NCBI GenBank assembly: GCA_964388945.1
Contig: CAYMCM010000088.1
Coordinates: 1 to 7,904 of the forward strand
Length of the DNA stretch: 7,904 nt
Source: Roseburia_D sp964388945
Lineage (GTDB): Bacteria > Bacillota > Clostridia > Lachnospirales > Lachnospiraceae
Reading direction: 5' to 3'
The notes beneath the pieces are model-generated. The model was not told where the DNA came from and did no database searches. It was given only the letters and a program-made list of their open reading frames with translations. Position 1 is the first letter of the stretch, and every line of letters starts with the position of its first letter. The translations under genes and the position numbers were made by a program. Positions 1-6,282 of this stretch are shown piece after piece.

Positions 1-132
1 GAATACATGGGTCCTGTACGAATGAAGGATGTAGAAGAAGCGCAGCAGAAGATTGTAAGTATCATCCGCAAACTTGAGGATTCAGCGGAGATTGTTATTT
101 CCAGAGGCGGAGGTGACGAGATAATTGTCTAA
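1..132 (+). CDS. fliG: Flagellar motor switch protein FliG, C-terminal end (partial)
   Basis: Frame 1 is open from the window edge and gives the last 43 residues before a TAA at 130-132. They read EYMGPVRMKDVEEAQQKIVS followed by an amphipathic helix and a tail ending RGGGDEIIV. This matches the extreme C-terminus of FliG, whose usual form is GPVRLKDVEEAQQ...RGGEDEIIV. FliG is the rotor protein of the cytoplasmic C-ring that contacts the stator and generates torque; the torque helix and earlier domains lie upstream of the window. The last codons overlap the start of fliH by 8 bp and contain its ribosome binding site, so the two are translationally linked. Identification is firm because of the motif and because fliH follows. 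The 5' part is missing. Confidence 0.95.
   Translation, partial: EYMGPVRMKDVEEAQQKIVSIIRKLEDSAEIVISRGGGDEIIV
109..116 (+). promoter_or_regulatory. Ribosome binding site of fliH, inside fliG
   Basis: GGAGGTGA lies 8 nt before the TTG at 125 and is an almost perfect Shine-Dalgarno sequence. It fixes TTG 125 as the fliH start, since no ATG with a comparable site lies nearby in frame. The same bases encode part of the Arg-Gly-Gly-Gly-Asp stretch at the end of FliG. Confidence 0.85.
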
Positions 133-934
133 TCTTTATAAGAGCCGTTTTGTTATCAACAATAATGCTGAAAAACGAATTATTGATTCGAATGAAAAAG
201 CAACAGAGCGGATGGAAGATTATATTCGCATGAAGCGTGAGGAAGCATTGGCAGACGGAGCGTTTGTAGAAGGGCTTGCAGCGGAAAGTGTTGAGGTGTT
301 GGAAGATCCGGAGGAAACAGCAGAACTTGAGCTGGAAGAAACGGTGACAGAGGAAGAAGAAGCGCAGAATCTTTTAGAGACAGCCCGGACGGAAGCGGAG
401 CAGATTTTGGAAGATGCCAAGATGCAGGCAGAGCATATGCGTGAGCGGGCATTGGAAGAAGGCAGACAGGATGGTTACCGGATAGGACAGGAGCAGGCCA
501 TGCAGGAGATACAGGCGGAACAGGAACGTCTCCGTGAACTGCAGGATGATCTGAGAAAAGAGTATGAGGAAAAATGCGCAGAACTTGAGCCGCAATTAGT
601 AGATGTGATCACAGATGTGGTAGAGAAAGTGTTTCAGATTCAGTTTGCGGATCAAAAAAGTGTGCTACTCTATCTGGTTCAGAATGCGATGCAGAATGCA
701 GACGGCTGCCGGGAATTCCGGGTTCACCTGGGAGAAGGCAGTTATACTTATGTCAGTGAACATAAAACCCAGTTGCAGCAGCGCGTGGGCGGAGATCTGC
801 GGATCGATCTGATTGAAGATGCGGCACTTGCCGAGGATCAGTGTATGATCGAGACAGAAGCAGGCGTGTTTGACTGCGGGGTTGGTGTACAGATGAAAAA
901 TCTGATAAAAGAAATAAGAACTTTGAGCTTATGA
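125..934 (+). CDS. fliH: Flagellar assembly protein FliH (export ATPase stator/regulator)
   Basis: The gene encodes 269 residues with a TTG start. FliH binds and regulates the FliI ATPase in the cytoplasm, links it to the C-ring, and resembles the peripheral stalk of F/V-type ATPases. The N-terminal ~50 residues are variable, and residues ~55-80 are strongly acidic (Glu-rich). A long helical, probably coiled-coil section follows at ~80-155 and contains a GxxxGxxxG motif at Gly113, Gly117 and Gly121, a hallmark of FliH. The C-terminal ~110 residues resemble the V-ATPase E-subunit-like FliH domain, including EDQCMIETEAGVFDCGVGVQ near residues 237-256, which corresponds to the usual G-x-C-x-IET-x-x-G-x-x-DAS region. 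Here the common DAS is replaced by DCG. The start overlaps fliG by 8 bp and fliI begins 10 bp after the stop. The length is normal for the family. Confidence 0.95.
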   Translation: MSNLYKSRFVINNNAEKRIIDSNEKATERMEDYIRMKREEALADGAFVEGLAAESVEVLEDPEETAELELEETVTEEEEAQNLLETARTEAEQILEDAKMQAEHMRERALEEGRQDGYRIGQEQAMQEIQAEQERLRELQDDLRKEYEEKCAELEPQLVDVITDVVEKVFQIQFADQKSVLLYLVQNAMQNADGCREFRVHLGEGSYTYVSEHKTQLQQRVGGDLRIDLIEDAALAEDQCMIETEAGVFDCGVGVQMKNLIKEIRTLSL

Positions 935-940
935 GGGTGA
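933..940 (+). promoter_or_regulatory. Ribosome binding site of fliI
   Basis: GAGGGTGA overlaps the fliH stop codon (TGA 932-934) and lies 4 nt before the GTG at 945. It supports the GTG start and suggests that termination of fliH translation is coupled to initiation of fliI. The spacing is slightly short. Confidence 0.65.
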
Positions 941-944
941 AAAA

Positions 945-2252
945 GTGGCATATAATTTGACAAAATATGAAGAATTAAAAGAACATACATTTTTTGACCG
1001 TTTGGGGAAGGTTGTTAAGATTGTCGGACTTACCGTAGAATCTGTTGGTCCGGATGCCAAACTGAACGATTTGTGCCGCATTTTTATCAACAGAGAAGAA
1101 AATCAATATGTCATGGCGGAAGTGGTTGGCTTTCGTGAAAAAAGACTGCTCCTGATGCCATTTGACAGTATGGAAGGATTAGGAGTTGGATGTATCGTAG
1201 AAAATACGGGACATCCATTATCTGTATCTGTAGATGATAATATATTAGGACATACCCTGGATGGCATTGGCAGGCCGACTGATATTGAGACACTGGAATT
1301 GAGATCAGAGTATCCGATCGAGGCGGCGCCGCCGGATCCGATGAAGAGGAAGATCATCAGTGAGGTACTTCCGCTTGGCGTAAAGGCGGTAGACGGACTG
1401 ATCACAGTTGGAAAAGGACAGCGTATCGGTATATTTGCAGGTTCCGGTGTTGGAAAGAGTACCCTGCTTGGAATGTTTGCGCGTAATACGAAGGCAGATA
1501 TCAATGTGATCGCACTGATCGGAGAGCGTGGCAGAGAGGTGCGTGAATTTATTGAGAGGGATCTCGGAGAAGAAGGTATGCGGCGTTCAGTTGTTGTGGT
1601 AGCTACCTCGGACAAGCCGGCGCTTATTCGAAATAAAGCGGCAAAAACGGCAACGGCAATCGCGGAGTATTTCAGAGATCAGGGGAAAGATGTACTTCTT
1701 ATGATGGATTCCCTGACACGTTTTTCCATGGCACAGCGTGAGATAGGATTAGCGTCTGGTGAACCACCGGTTACGCGCGGGTATCCGCCGAGTGTTTATG
1801 CGGAGATGCCAAAGCTCTTAGAGAGAGCGGGAACATCGGAGAAAGGTTCAATTACCGGACTATATACCGTATTGGTAGATGGTGATGATTTTAATGAGCC
1901 GATCACCGATACGGCACGAAGTATTCTGGATGGACATATTATGCTGGATCGAAAGCTGGGACATAAGAACCATTACCCGGCGATTGATGTGTTACAGAGT
2001 ATTTCCCGTGTTATGAGCGCAATCGTCGGTAAGGAGCATAAAGCGTATGCCGGAAAATTAAAAACTGTGTTGGCGACATATCAGGAGGCGGAAGATCTTA
2101 TCAATATCGGCGCGTATAAGCGGGGGTCGAATAAAAATATCGACTATGCGATTGATAAGATTGACGCAGTAAATGAATTCCTGGTTCAGGACACAATGGA
2201 AAAGTTTAATTTTGAAGAAGTAGAAGAGATGCTGGCAGCTTTGTTTGAATAA
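945..2252 (+). CDS. fliI: Flagellum-specific ATP synthase/export ATPase FliI
   Basis: The gene encodes 435 residues with a GTG start, full length for FliI. It is the hexameric ATPase of the flagellar type III export apparatus, works at the cytoplasmic face of the export gate, and is related to the F1 beta subunit. Residues ~1-90 form the N-terminal beta-barrel region. The Walker A motif is AGSGVGKS at residues 165-172, with Lys171 the expected phosphate-binding lysine. A GERGREV motif starts at Gly193 and contains the expected catalytic Glu194. Walker B is VLLMMDS with Asp255. The stretch SGEPPVTRGYPPSVYAEMPK and the C-terminal LINIGAYKRGSNKNIDYAI are typical of FliI and its type III homologues (SctN). 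No key residue is missing. The gene ends with tandem TAA TAA stops, 17 bp before fliJ. Lying between fliH and fliJ, it completes the ATPase complex. Confidence 0.98.
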   Translation: MAYNLTKYEELKEHTFFDRLGKVVKIVGLTVESVGPDAKLNDLCRIFINREENQYVMAEVVGFREKRLLLMPFDSMEGLGVGCIVENTGHPLSVSVDDNILGHTLDGIGRPTDIETLELRSEYPIEAAPPDPMKRKIISEVLPLGVKAVDGLITVGKGQRIGIFAGSGVGKSTLLGMFARNTKADINVIALIGERGREVREFIERDLGEEGMRRSVVVVATSDKPALIRNKAAKTATAIAEYFRDQGKDVLLMMDSLTRFSMAQREIGLASGEPPVTRGYPPSVYAEMPKLLERAGTSEKGSITGLYTVLVDGDDFNEPITDTARSILDGHIMLDRKLGHKNHYPAIDVLQSISRVMSAIVGKEHKAYAGKLKTVLATYQEAEDLINIGAYKRGSNKNIDYAIDKIDAVNEFLVQDTMEKFNFEEVEEMLAALFE

Positions 2253-2269
2253 TAAGCAGGTGACAACGG

Positions 2270-2716
2270 ATGGCAAAATTCAGATACCGGATGCAGAATA
2301 TTCTCGATGTAAAGAGAAAACTGGAAGAGCAGGAAAAGATCAATTACGGGCTGGCAAATGCAAAGCTGGAGGAAGAGAAGAAGAAACTGAGAAAACTTCT
2401 GTTACAGCGGTCGGATTATGAAAATGAACTGACAGAACTTATGAGCGGAACGATTGATCTTGTAAAGATAAAAATGACAAAGCGTGCGATCGATACGATG
2501 AAGTCGCTGATCCGTTCCCAGATGATGCAGGTGCATGCCGCTGAAGCTAACTTGGAGCAGGCAAGACAACGGTTAAAAGAAGTCATGATTGACCGTAAAA
2601 CGCATGAAAAATTGAGGGAACATGCTTTTGAAGCATTCAAACAGGAATTGGCATATGAAGAAAATAAGTCAGTGGATGAGTTAGTAAGCTATACATATCA
2701 TAAGGCAGAAGAATAA
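2270..2716 (+). CDS. fliJ: Flagellar export protein FliJ
   Basis: The gene encodes 148 residues with an ATG start; CAGGTGA at 2257-2263 is the ribosome binding site, 6 nt upstream. FliJ is the central stalk-like coiled coil of the export ATPase. It inserts into the FliI hexamer, contacts the FlhA gate and helps recycle chaperones. The opening FRYRMQNILDVKRKLEEQEK is characteristic of FliJ in Firmicutes. The rest is almost entirely charged alpha-helix with two long predicted antiparallel arms (residues ~10-60 and ~75-135) and a short tail ending near SYTYHKAEE. There is no signal peptide and no membrane segment, which fits a cytoplasmic protein. FliJ proteins are poorly conserved in sequence, so position directly after fliI is important support. 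Length is normal (about 140-150 residues). Confidence 0.93.
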   Translation: MAKFRYRMQNILDVKRKLEEQEKINYGLANAKLEEEKKKLRKLLLQRSDYENELTELMSGTIDLVKIKMTKRAIDTMKSLIRSQMMQVHAAEANLEQARQRLKEVMIDRKTHEKLREHAFEAFKQELAYEENKSVDELVSYTYHKAEE

Positions 2717-2733
2717 TTACAGGTGGTGAAAAA

Positions 2734-3579
2734 ATGGCGGAAGAAAAAGAAGAAGTTCTGGATGCGAAGGCAGAACGAAGAGCGGAAAAGAAAGCAGAAA
2801 GACAGCGTAAAAAAGAAGAGAAGAAATTGGCAAAGCAGCAGGAACTGGATGATGAGACAGAAGAGAGTGGCGGCAGTAAAGTGGCACTGGTGTTTGTTAC
2901 ACTGATTATCATTATTATATGGCTTGCGATTCTGGCTTTGTTAGTAAAGATGGATGTGGGCGGATTTGGTTCTACGGTACTTACTCCGGTGTTAAAGGAT
3001 GTTCCTTATGTAAATAAGATCCTGCCGCCGGCAGATGACGGAGAACTCGGAACCGAAGACACCGAATATCCATATCAGACGCTGGACGAGGCGGTCGCAT
3101 ACATAAAAGAACTGGAATTAGAGCTCCAGACAGCACAAGAAGGAAATTCAGAAAACAGTGCATATGTCGCACAGCTTGAGTCAGAGGTGGCAAAACTTCA
3201 GCAGTACGAGCAGAATGAGGCTGATTTCGAAAATGAAAAGGCGCAGTTTTATGAAGAAGTGGTGTTCAATGACAAAGCACCTGACATCAGTGAATATCAG
3301 AAATATTACGAAAGTATCGACCCTGCAAATGCAGTGGAATTGTATAAAGAAGTAGTGGAGCAGGAACAGACAGATCAGGAACTTAGTGATTATGTGAGTA
3401 CCTATTCCCAGATGAAACCGAAAGAAGCGGCAGCAATCTTTGACACTATGACCGATAATCTTGAGCTTGTCGCAAAAATCTTAAATCAGATGGACAGACA
3501 GTCCGCAGCGAATATTCTCGGTAAAATGGATTCCGAAACAGCCGCAAAGGTGACGGAACTCATGGAGCCTGCAGAATAG
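2734..3579 (+). CDS. ylxF: YlxF/MotE-like membrane protein with MgtE_N-like C-terminus
   Basis: The gene encodes 281 residues; AGGTGGTGA at 2721-2729 precedes the ATG by 4 nt. Residues 1-48 are a highly charged Lys/Glu/Ala-rich cytoplasmic region, encoded by an unusually purine-rich + strand. Residues ~49-71 form one membrane helix (KVALVFVTLIIIIIWLAILA and following). Residues ~115-175 are a probable coiled coil. Residues ~189-281 carry helical motifs of the MgtE N-terminal type, for example YSQMKPKEAAAIFDTM and LNQMDRQSAANILGKM. This layout, between fliJ and fliK, matches Bacillus subtilis YlxF and the MotE family. In alphaproteobacteria MotE is a chaperone for the periplasmic motility protein MotC. 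The Firmicutes role is not established as far as I know, so a motor or stator helper is only inference. With the N-terminus inside, the coiled coil and tail lie outside the membrane. Confidence 0.85.
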   Translation: MAEEKEEVLDAKAERRAEKKAERQRKKEEKKLAKQQELDDETEESGGSKVALVFVTLIIIIIWLAILALLVKMDVGGFGSTVLTPVLKDVPYVNKILPPADDGELGTEDTEYPYQTLDEAVAYIKELELELQTAQEGNSENSAYVAQLESEVAKLQQYEQNEADFENEKAQFYEEVVFNDKAPDISEYQKYYESIDPANAVELYKEVVEQEQTDQELSDYVSTYSQMKPKEAAAIFDTMTDNLELVAKILNQMDRQSAANILGKMDSETAAKVTELMEPAE

Positions 3580-3582
3580 ATA

Positions 3583-3600
3583 CCGAAAAATTTTTTTCGG
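3583..3600 (+). repeat. Inverted repeat (A/T-rich stem-loop) between ylxF and fliK
   Basis: CCGAAAAA at 3583-3590 is the exact reverse complement of TTTTTCGG at 3593-3600, separated by only two T residues. As RNA the innermost pairs would open to make a usable loop, leaving about 7 pairs, only three of them G:C. No U-tract follows the right arm, so it is not a typical intrinsic terminator. It sits just upstream of the fliK ribosome binding site (AAAGGAGG, 3614-3621). A role in mRNA processing or fine tuning of fliK is possible but unproven. Confidence 0.4.
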
Positions 3601-3628
3601 GAAAATACCAAAGAAAGGAGGAAAAGGC

Positions 3629-5101
3629 ATGGCATCAGAAATATCCAATATTGCGGCACTTTTTTGTAAGGACAGTACAGCGGCAATGTTCCAGACAGAT
3701 AAAAATGCGAAAGTCCAGAGTGAATTTTCTACATTCCTGAACGCAAGTTCGTTTGGACAGAATACAGCCAAAAACTGTCAGACAGATGCAAATGCTGCAA
3801 CAGCAGGAGCGGCGACATATGACCAGTATCAGTATAAAGCCGGAGCATCGATCAAAAATGCATGCGGCCGAAAGATCTCTGACGAAAAACTTTCCGCAGT
3901 GAAAGACGGACTTGGAGAATTTGCAGAAGATGTAAAAAATGTACTTAAGGAAGAACTTGAGGTTACAGATGAGCAGATCGCAGATGCAATGACAGTGCTT
4001 GGACTGCAGTTTGCAGATCTGATGGAACCGAAAAATCTGGCGGCTCTGGTAACAGAACTTACCGGGTGTGAGGAACCAATGCAGCTTCTGATGACAGATG
4101 GTTTTCAGGAGATCCTGGGAAGTGTGGAAGAGATCAGCAATGTGTTACTGGACGAACTTGGAATGAGCAAAGAAGAATTTTTGGCAGCGTGTGACGAGAT
4201 TCTGGCACAAAGCGCAGAACAGATGCAGGAAGAAACTGAAATGTCGCAGACAGTGCCGGTTACCGGGAAAAACAGTGATGCGGCGGAAGTGAATACCGAT
4301 GTGAGCAGCATGACAAAAGTGGTTACAGACCGAATGACAGTTGCAGGAAAGACAGCGGCAGAAGCAGTGACAGTACAGGACGAGGCAATACAGCCGGAAG
4401 AACCGGAGCAGCCGGCAGAAAATGTAGATGTGAAGACAGCAGAAGAACAGTCGGCAGAAGATGACGGTGAGAATGCGAAGCCGGATCAGAATTTTGCAGA
4501 AAAATCGGGAAAAGGCACTGTGGAGAAATACATACAGGGACACAACAATGCAGTAGAGCAGCGTGTGCAGCAGCCGGTTCAGGCAGAATCATTTGAGACA
4601 ACTGCGCAGACCCCGGTACAGACTTATGTAGATGTTCAGGATATCATGGAACAGATTTCGACATATGCGAGGATTATGACTGCGGGTGACAGCAATGTCC
4701 TTGAAATGCAGTTAAATCCGGAGAATCTCGGAAAAATCTATATTCATGTAACAGAGAAAGCAGGAACGATCACCGCTCAGATTTCGGCAACCAATGAAAA
4801 TGTCAGGGAAGCTCTTCAGGCACAGGTGGCGGATTTAAAAGCAAATCTGAACCAGCAGGGAATCAAGGTAGATGCGGTAGAGGTTACGATTGAAAATCAT
4901 GAATTTGAGCAGAACCTTGAACAGAATGCGGGCAGAGAGCAAAAAAGAGCTGAGCAGGAAGAACAGCAGCGCAGTGTGGGAACCAGAAGAAATATAAATC
5001 TGGCAGATCTTGACAGTTTGGACGGAATCCTGACAGAAGAAGAAAGCCTTACAGCAAAAATCATGCAGGAAAATGGCAATCAGATGGATGTAACAGCGTA
5101 A
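3629..5101 (+). CDS. fliK: Flagellar hook-length control protein FliK
   Basis: The gene encodes 490 residues; AAAGGAGG at 3614-3621 lies 7 nt before the ATG. FliK is exported during hook assembly, measures hook length, and its C-terminal domain switches the export gate from hook to filament substrates. The N-terminal ~70 residues are polar and low in hydrophobicity, as expected for an export signal, though several Cys are present. The middle (~195-335) is Glu/Ala/Gln/Pro-rich and probably disordered, which suits the ruler region. Residues ~340-430 form the conserved Flg_hook domain, with LEMQLNPENLGKIYIHVTEK near residues 358-377 and a Gly-Ile-Lys-Val-Asp-Ala-Val-Glu-Val segment near its end. 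After a basic/acidic linker, the protein closes with an acidic motif around LADLDSLDGILTEEESLTAK and a final NGNQMDVTA. Position between ylxF and flgD agrees with the Bacillus/Clostridia order. The identity depends mainly on the C-terminal domain and context. Confidence 0.93.
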   Translation: MASEISNIAALFCKDSTAAMFQTDKNAKVQSEFSTFLNASSFGQNTAKNCQTDANAATAGAATYDQYQYKAGASIKNACGRKISDEKLSAVKDGLGEFAEDVKNVLKEELEVTDEQIADAMTVLGLQFADLMEPKNLAALVTELTGCEEPMQLLMTDGFQEILGSVEEISNVLLDELGMSKEEFLAACDEILAQSAEQMQEETEMSQTVPVTGKNSDAAEVNTDVSSMTKVVTDRMTVAGKTAAEAVTVQDEAIQPEEPEQPAENVDVKTAEEQSAEDDGENAKPDQNFAEKSGKGTVEKYIQGHNNAVEQRVQQPVQAESFETTAQTPVQTYVDVQDIMEQISTYARIMTAGDSNVLEMQLNPENLGKIYIHVTEKAGTITAQISATNENVREALQAQVADLKANLNQQGIKVDAVEVTIENHEFEQNLEQNAGREQKRAEQEEQQRSVGTRRNINLADLDSLDGILTEEESLTAKIMQENGNQMDVTA

Positions 5102-5124
5102 AAAATAAGAAAGGAGAAAAAGAT

Positions 5125-5775
5125 ATGGCATATGTGCAGACAGTAAAAGACGGACAACTGGTCGATACGACAGCGTCCGCAACATCAGAATCCACCACAA
5201 CATCAAAGAAAAACGGAAATACATTGGGACAGCAGGATTTCTTAGAGCTTCTTGTGGCAGAGATGCAGTATCAGGATCCGCTTGAACCGCAGTCCAATAC
5301 CGATTATATCGCACAGCTTGCAACATTCACCCAGGTGCAGGATATCGAAGAAATGCAGGGTACCGTTGAAAATATGCAGGGGAATAACCTGATCGGTAAA
5401 TATGTTCTTTTGAATGTTACCTCAAAGGCAACCGGAAACACAAACATTGTTGCAGGATATGTAGATTATGTGACCTATGAAAATGGCAAGACTTATCTGT
5501 CAGTAAACGGCGGTCTGTATTCACTCGACGATCTTGATACGGTAACAACAAAAGAATATCAGGAGGCAGTTGTGGTCGTTTCACAGTTCAGCCAAATGAT
5601 CAGTGAACTTCCGGAAACAGAAGATCTGGCACTTACGGATGAAGCTGCGGTTACGGAAGCGAGAAAACTTTATGACAGCATGACAAGTACCCAGAAGGGC
5701 TATGTAAGTTCGGATGATGTAAAGAAATTGGAGGCCGCAGAGGCAAGAATCAAGGAGATTAAGAACAACGCATAG
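5125..5775 (+). CDS. flgD: Flagellar hook assembly (cap) protein FlgD with extra C-terminal helical domain
   Basis: The gene encodes 216 residues; AAAGGAG at 5110-5116 lies 8 nt before the ATG. FlgD forms the cap on the growing hook that folds incoming FlgE subunits and is itself exported. Residues 1-32 are Ser/Thr-rich, like an export signal. Residues ~33-90 are the conserved FlgD core, including LGQQDFLELLVAEMQYQDPL and FTQVQDIEEM. Residues ~89-140 resemble the Tudor-like beta region without the Ig-like insert known from enteric FlgD. Residues ~155-216 form an additional helical segment with ALTDEAAVTEARKLYDSM and a KKLEAAEARIKEI ending, resembling three-helix repeats of secreted Firmicutes surface proteins. 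This makes the protein longer than B. subtilis FlgD (about 140 residues). The core identification is secure; the tail assignment is by motif memory. Confidence 0.93.
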   Translation: MAYVQTVKDGQLVDTTASATSESTTTSKKNGNTLGQQDFLELLVAEMQYQDPLEPQSNTDYIAQLATFTQVQDIEEMQGTVENMQGNNLIGKYVLLNVTSKATGNTNIVAGYVDYVTYENGKTYLSVNGGLYSLDDLDTVTTKEYQEAVVVVSQFSQMISELPETEDLALTDEAAVTEARKLYDSMTSTQKGYVSSDDVKKLEAAEARIKEIKNNA

Positions 5776-5803
5776 TACATAAAGCTGATAAGGAGAGAAG
5801 CAT

Positions 5804-6202
5804 ATGAACAAGATTGATAATCAGTTCACTTCCATTCAGCAGGTTACAGACAGGTATTTAAGTGCGAACAGCAGTTCAGCCGCAAAGGGGACGTCAGATG
5901 TTTCTTTTGAGGAAATTTTAAAACGGAAACAGGATGTATCCGGAGCTTTTGAACTGAAATTTTCCAAGCATGCAGCAATGAGACTGGAAGATAGAAATAT
6001 TAATCTTTCCAGAAATCAAAGCGAACGTCTGGAAGCCGGTGTTCAGAAAGCAAGTGAAAAAGGAATTCAGGAATCTTTGGTAATGGTTGACACCCTTGCG
6101 TTTATCGTAAATGTACCGAATAAGACGGTTGTTACGGCAATGGATCAGGGTGAGACCGAACAAAATGTTTTTACAAATATTGATGGTGCTGTAATCGCAT
6201 AG
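5804..6202 (+). CDS. Uncharacterised flagellar operon protein (Flagellar_put/TIGR02530 family)
   Basis: The gene encodes 132 residues; AAGGAGA at 5790-5796 lies 7 nt before the ATG. It belongs to a conserved family found in Firmicutes and related flagellar operons, between flgD and flgE, and annotated only as 'flagellar operon protein'. The variable first ~50 residues are Ser-rich and polar. The conserved part runs from residue ~51: ELKFSKHAAMRLEDRNINLS contains the family's HxxxRLxxRxI signature, followed by a helix with KASEKGIQESLVM, a hydrophobic strand DTLAFIVNVPNKTVVTAMD, and the C-terminal VFTNIDGAVIA. There is no signal peptide or membrane helix. Its place between the hook cap and hook genes suggests a role in hook assembly, export chaperoning or regulation, but none is shown by the sequence. 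Confidence 0.88.
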   Translation: MNKIDNQFTSIQQVTDRYLSANSSSAAKGTSDVSFEEILKRKQDVSGAFELKFSKHAAMRLEDRNINLSRNQSERLEAGVQKASEKGIQESLVMVDTLAFIVNVPNKTVVTAMDQGETEQNVFTNIDGAVIA

Positions 6203-6265
6203 CCGGACCTTACGGAGGCTTATGTCTTTGAATGACAGAGAAGACAAATTGCAGCAAAAAAGATG

Positions 6266-6273
6266 AAGGAGGT
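6266..6273 (+). promoter_or_regulatory. Ribosome binding site of flgE
   Basis: AAGGAGGT lies 9 nt before ATG 6283 (and 12 nt before ATG 6286). It decides the flgE start. The longer in-frame ATG at 6232 has no Shine-Dalgarno sequence at a usable distance, and would add 17 polar residues ahead of the conserved N-terminus. Confidence 0.85.
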
Positions 6274-6282
6274 CATTTCATT

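Noticed and set aside
1103..1615. 170-codon open frame on the minus strand opposite fliI
   Set aside because: It lies wholly inside the conserved FliI ATPase region, its product is Ser/Pro/Ile-rich without recognisable domains, and it has no supporting context. It is a shadow of the fliI reading frame.
2723..2905. Plus-strand Lys/Arg-rich 60-codon frame overlapping the start of ylxF
   Set aside because: It is an alternate-frame reading of the purine-rich Lys/Glu codons of ylxF. The ylxF frame has the ribosome binding site, membrane helix and conserved tail.
4145..5326. Several minus-strand open frames opposite fliK and the start of flgD
   Set aside because: The products are Cys/Phe/Leu-rich low-complexity translations expected from the reverse of Glu/Gln/Ala-rich coding sequence. 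No family motif was recognised.
6232..6282. Longer flgE start at ATG 6232
   Set aside because: It has no Shine-Dalgarno sequence at proper distance and adds 17 polar residues before the conserved hook N-terminus. ATG 6283 has AAGGAGGT 9 nt upstream.
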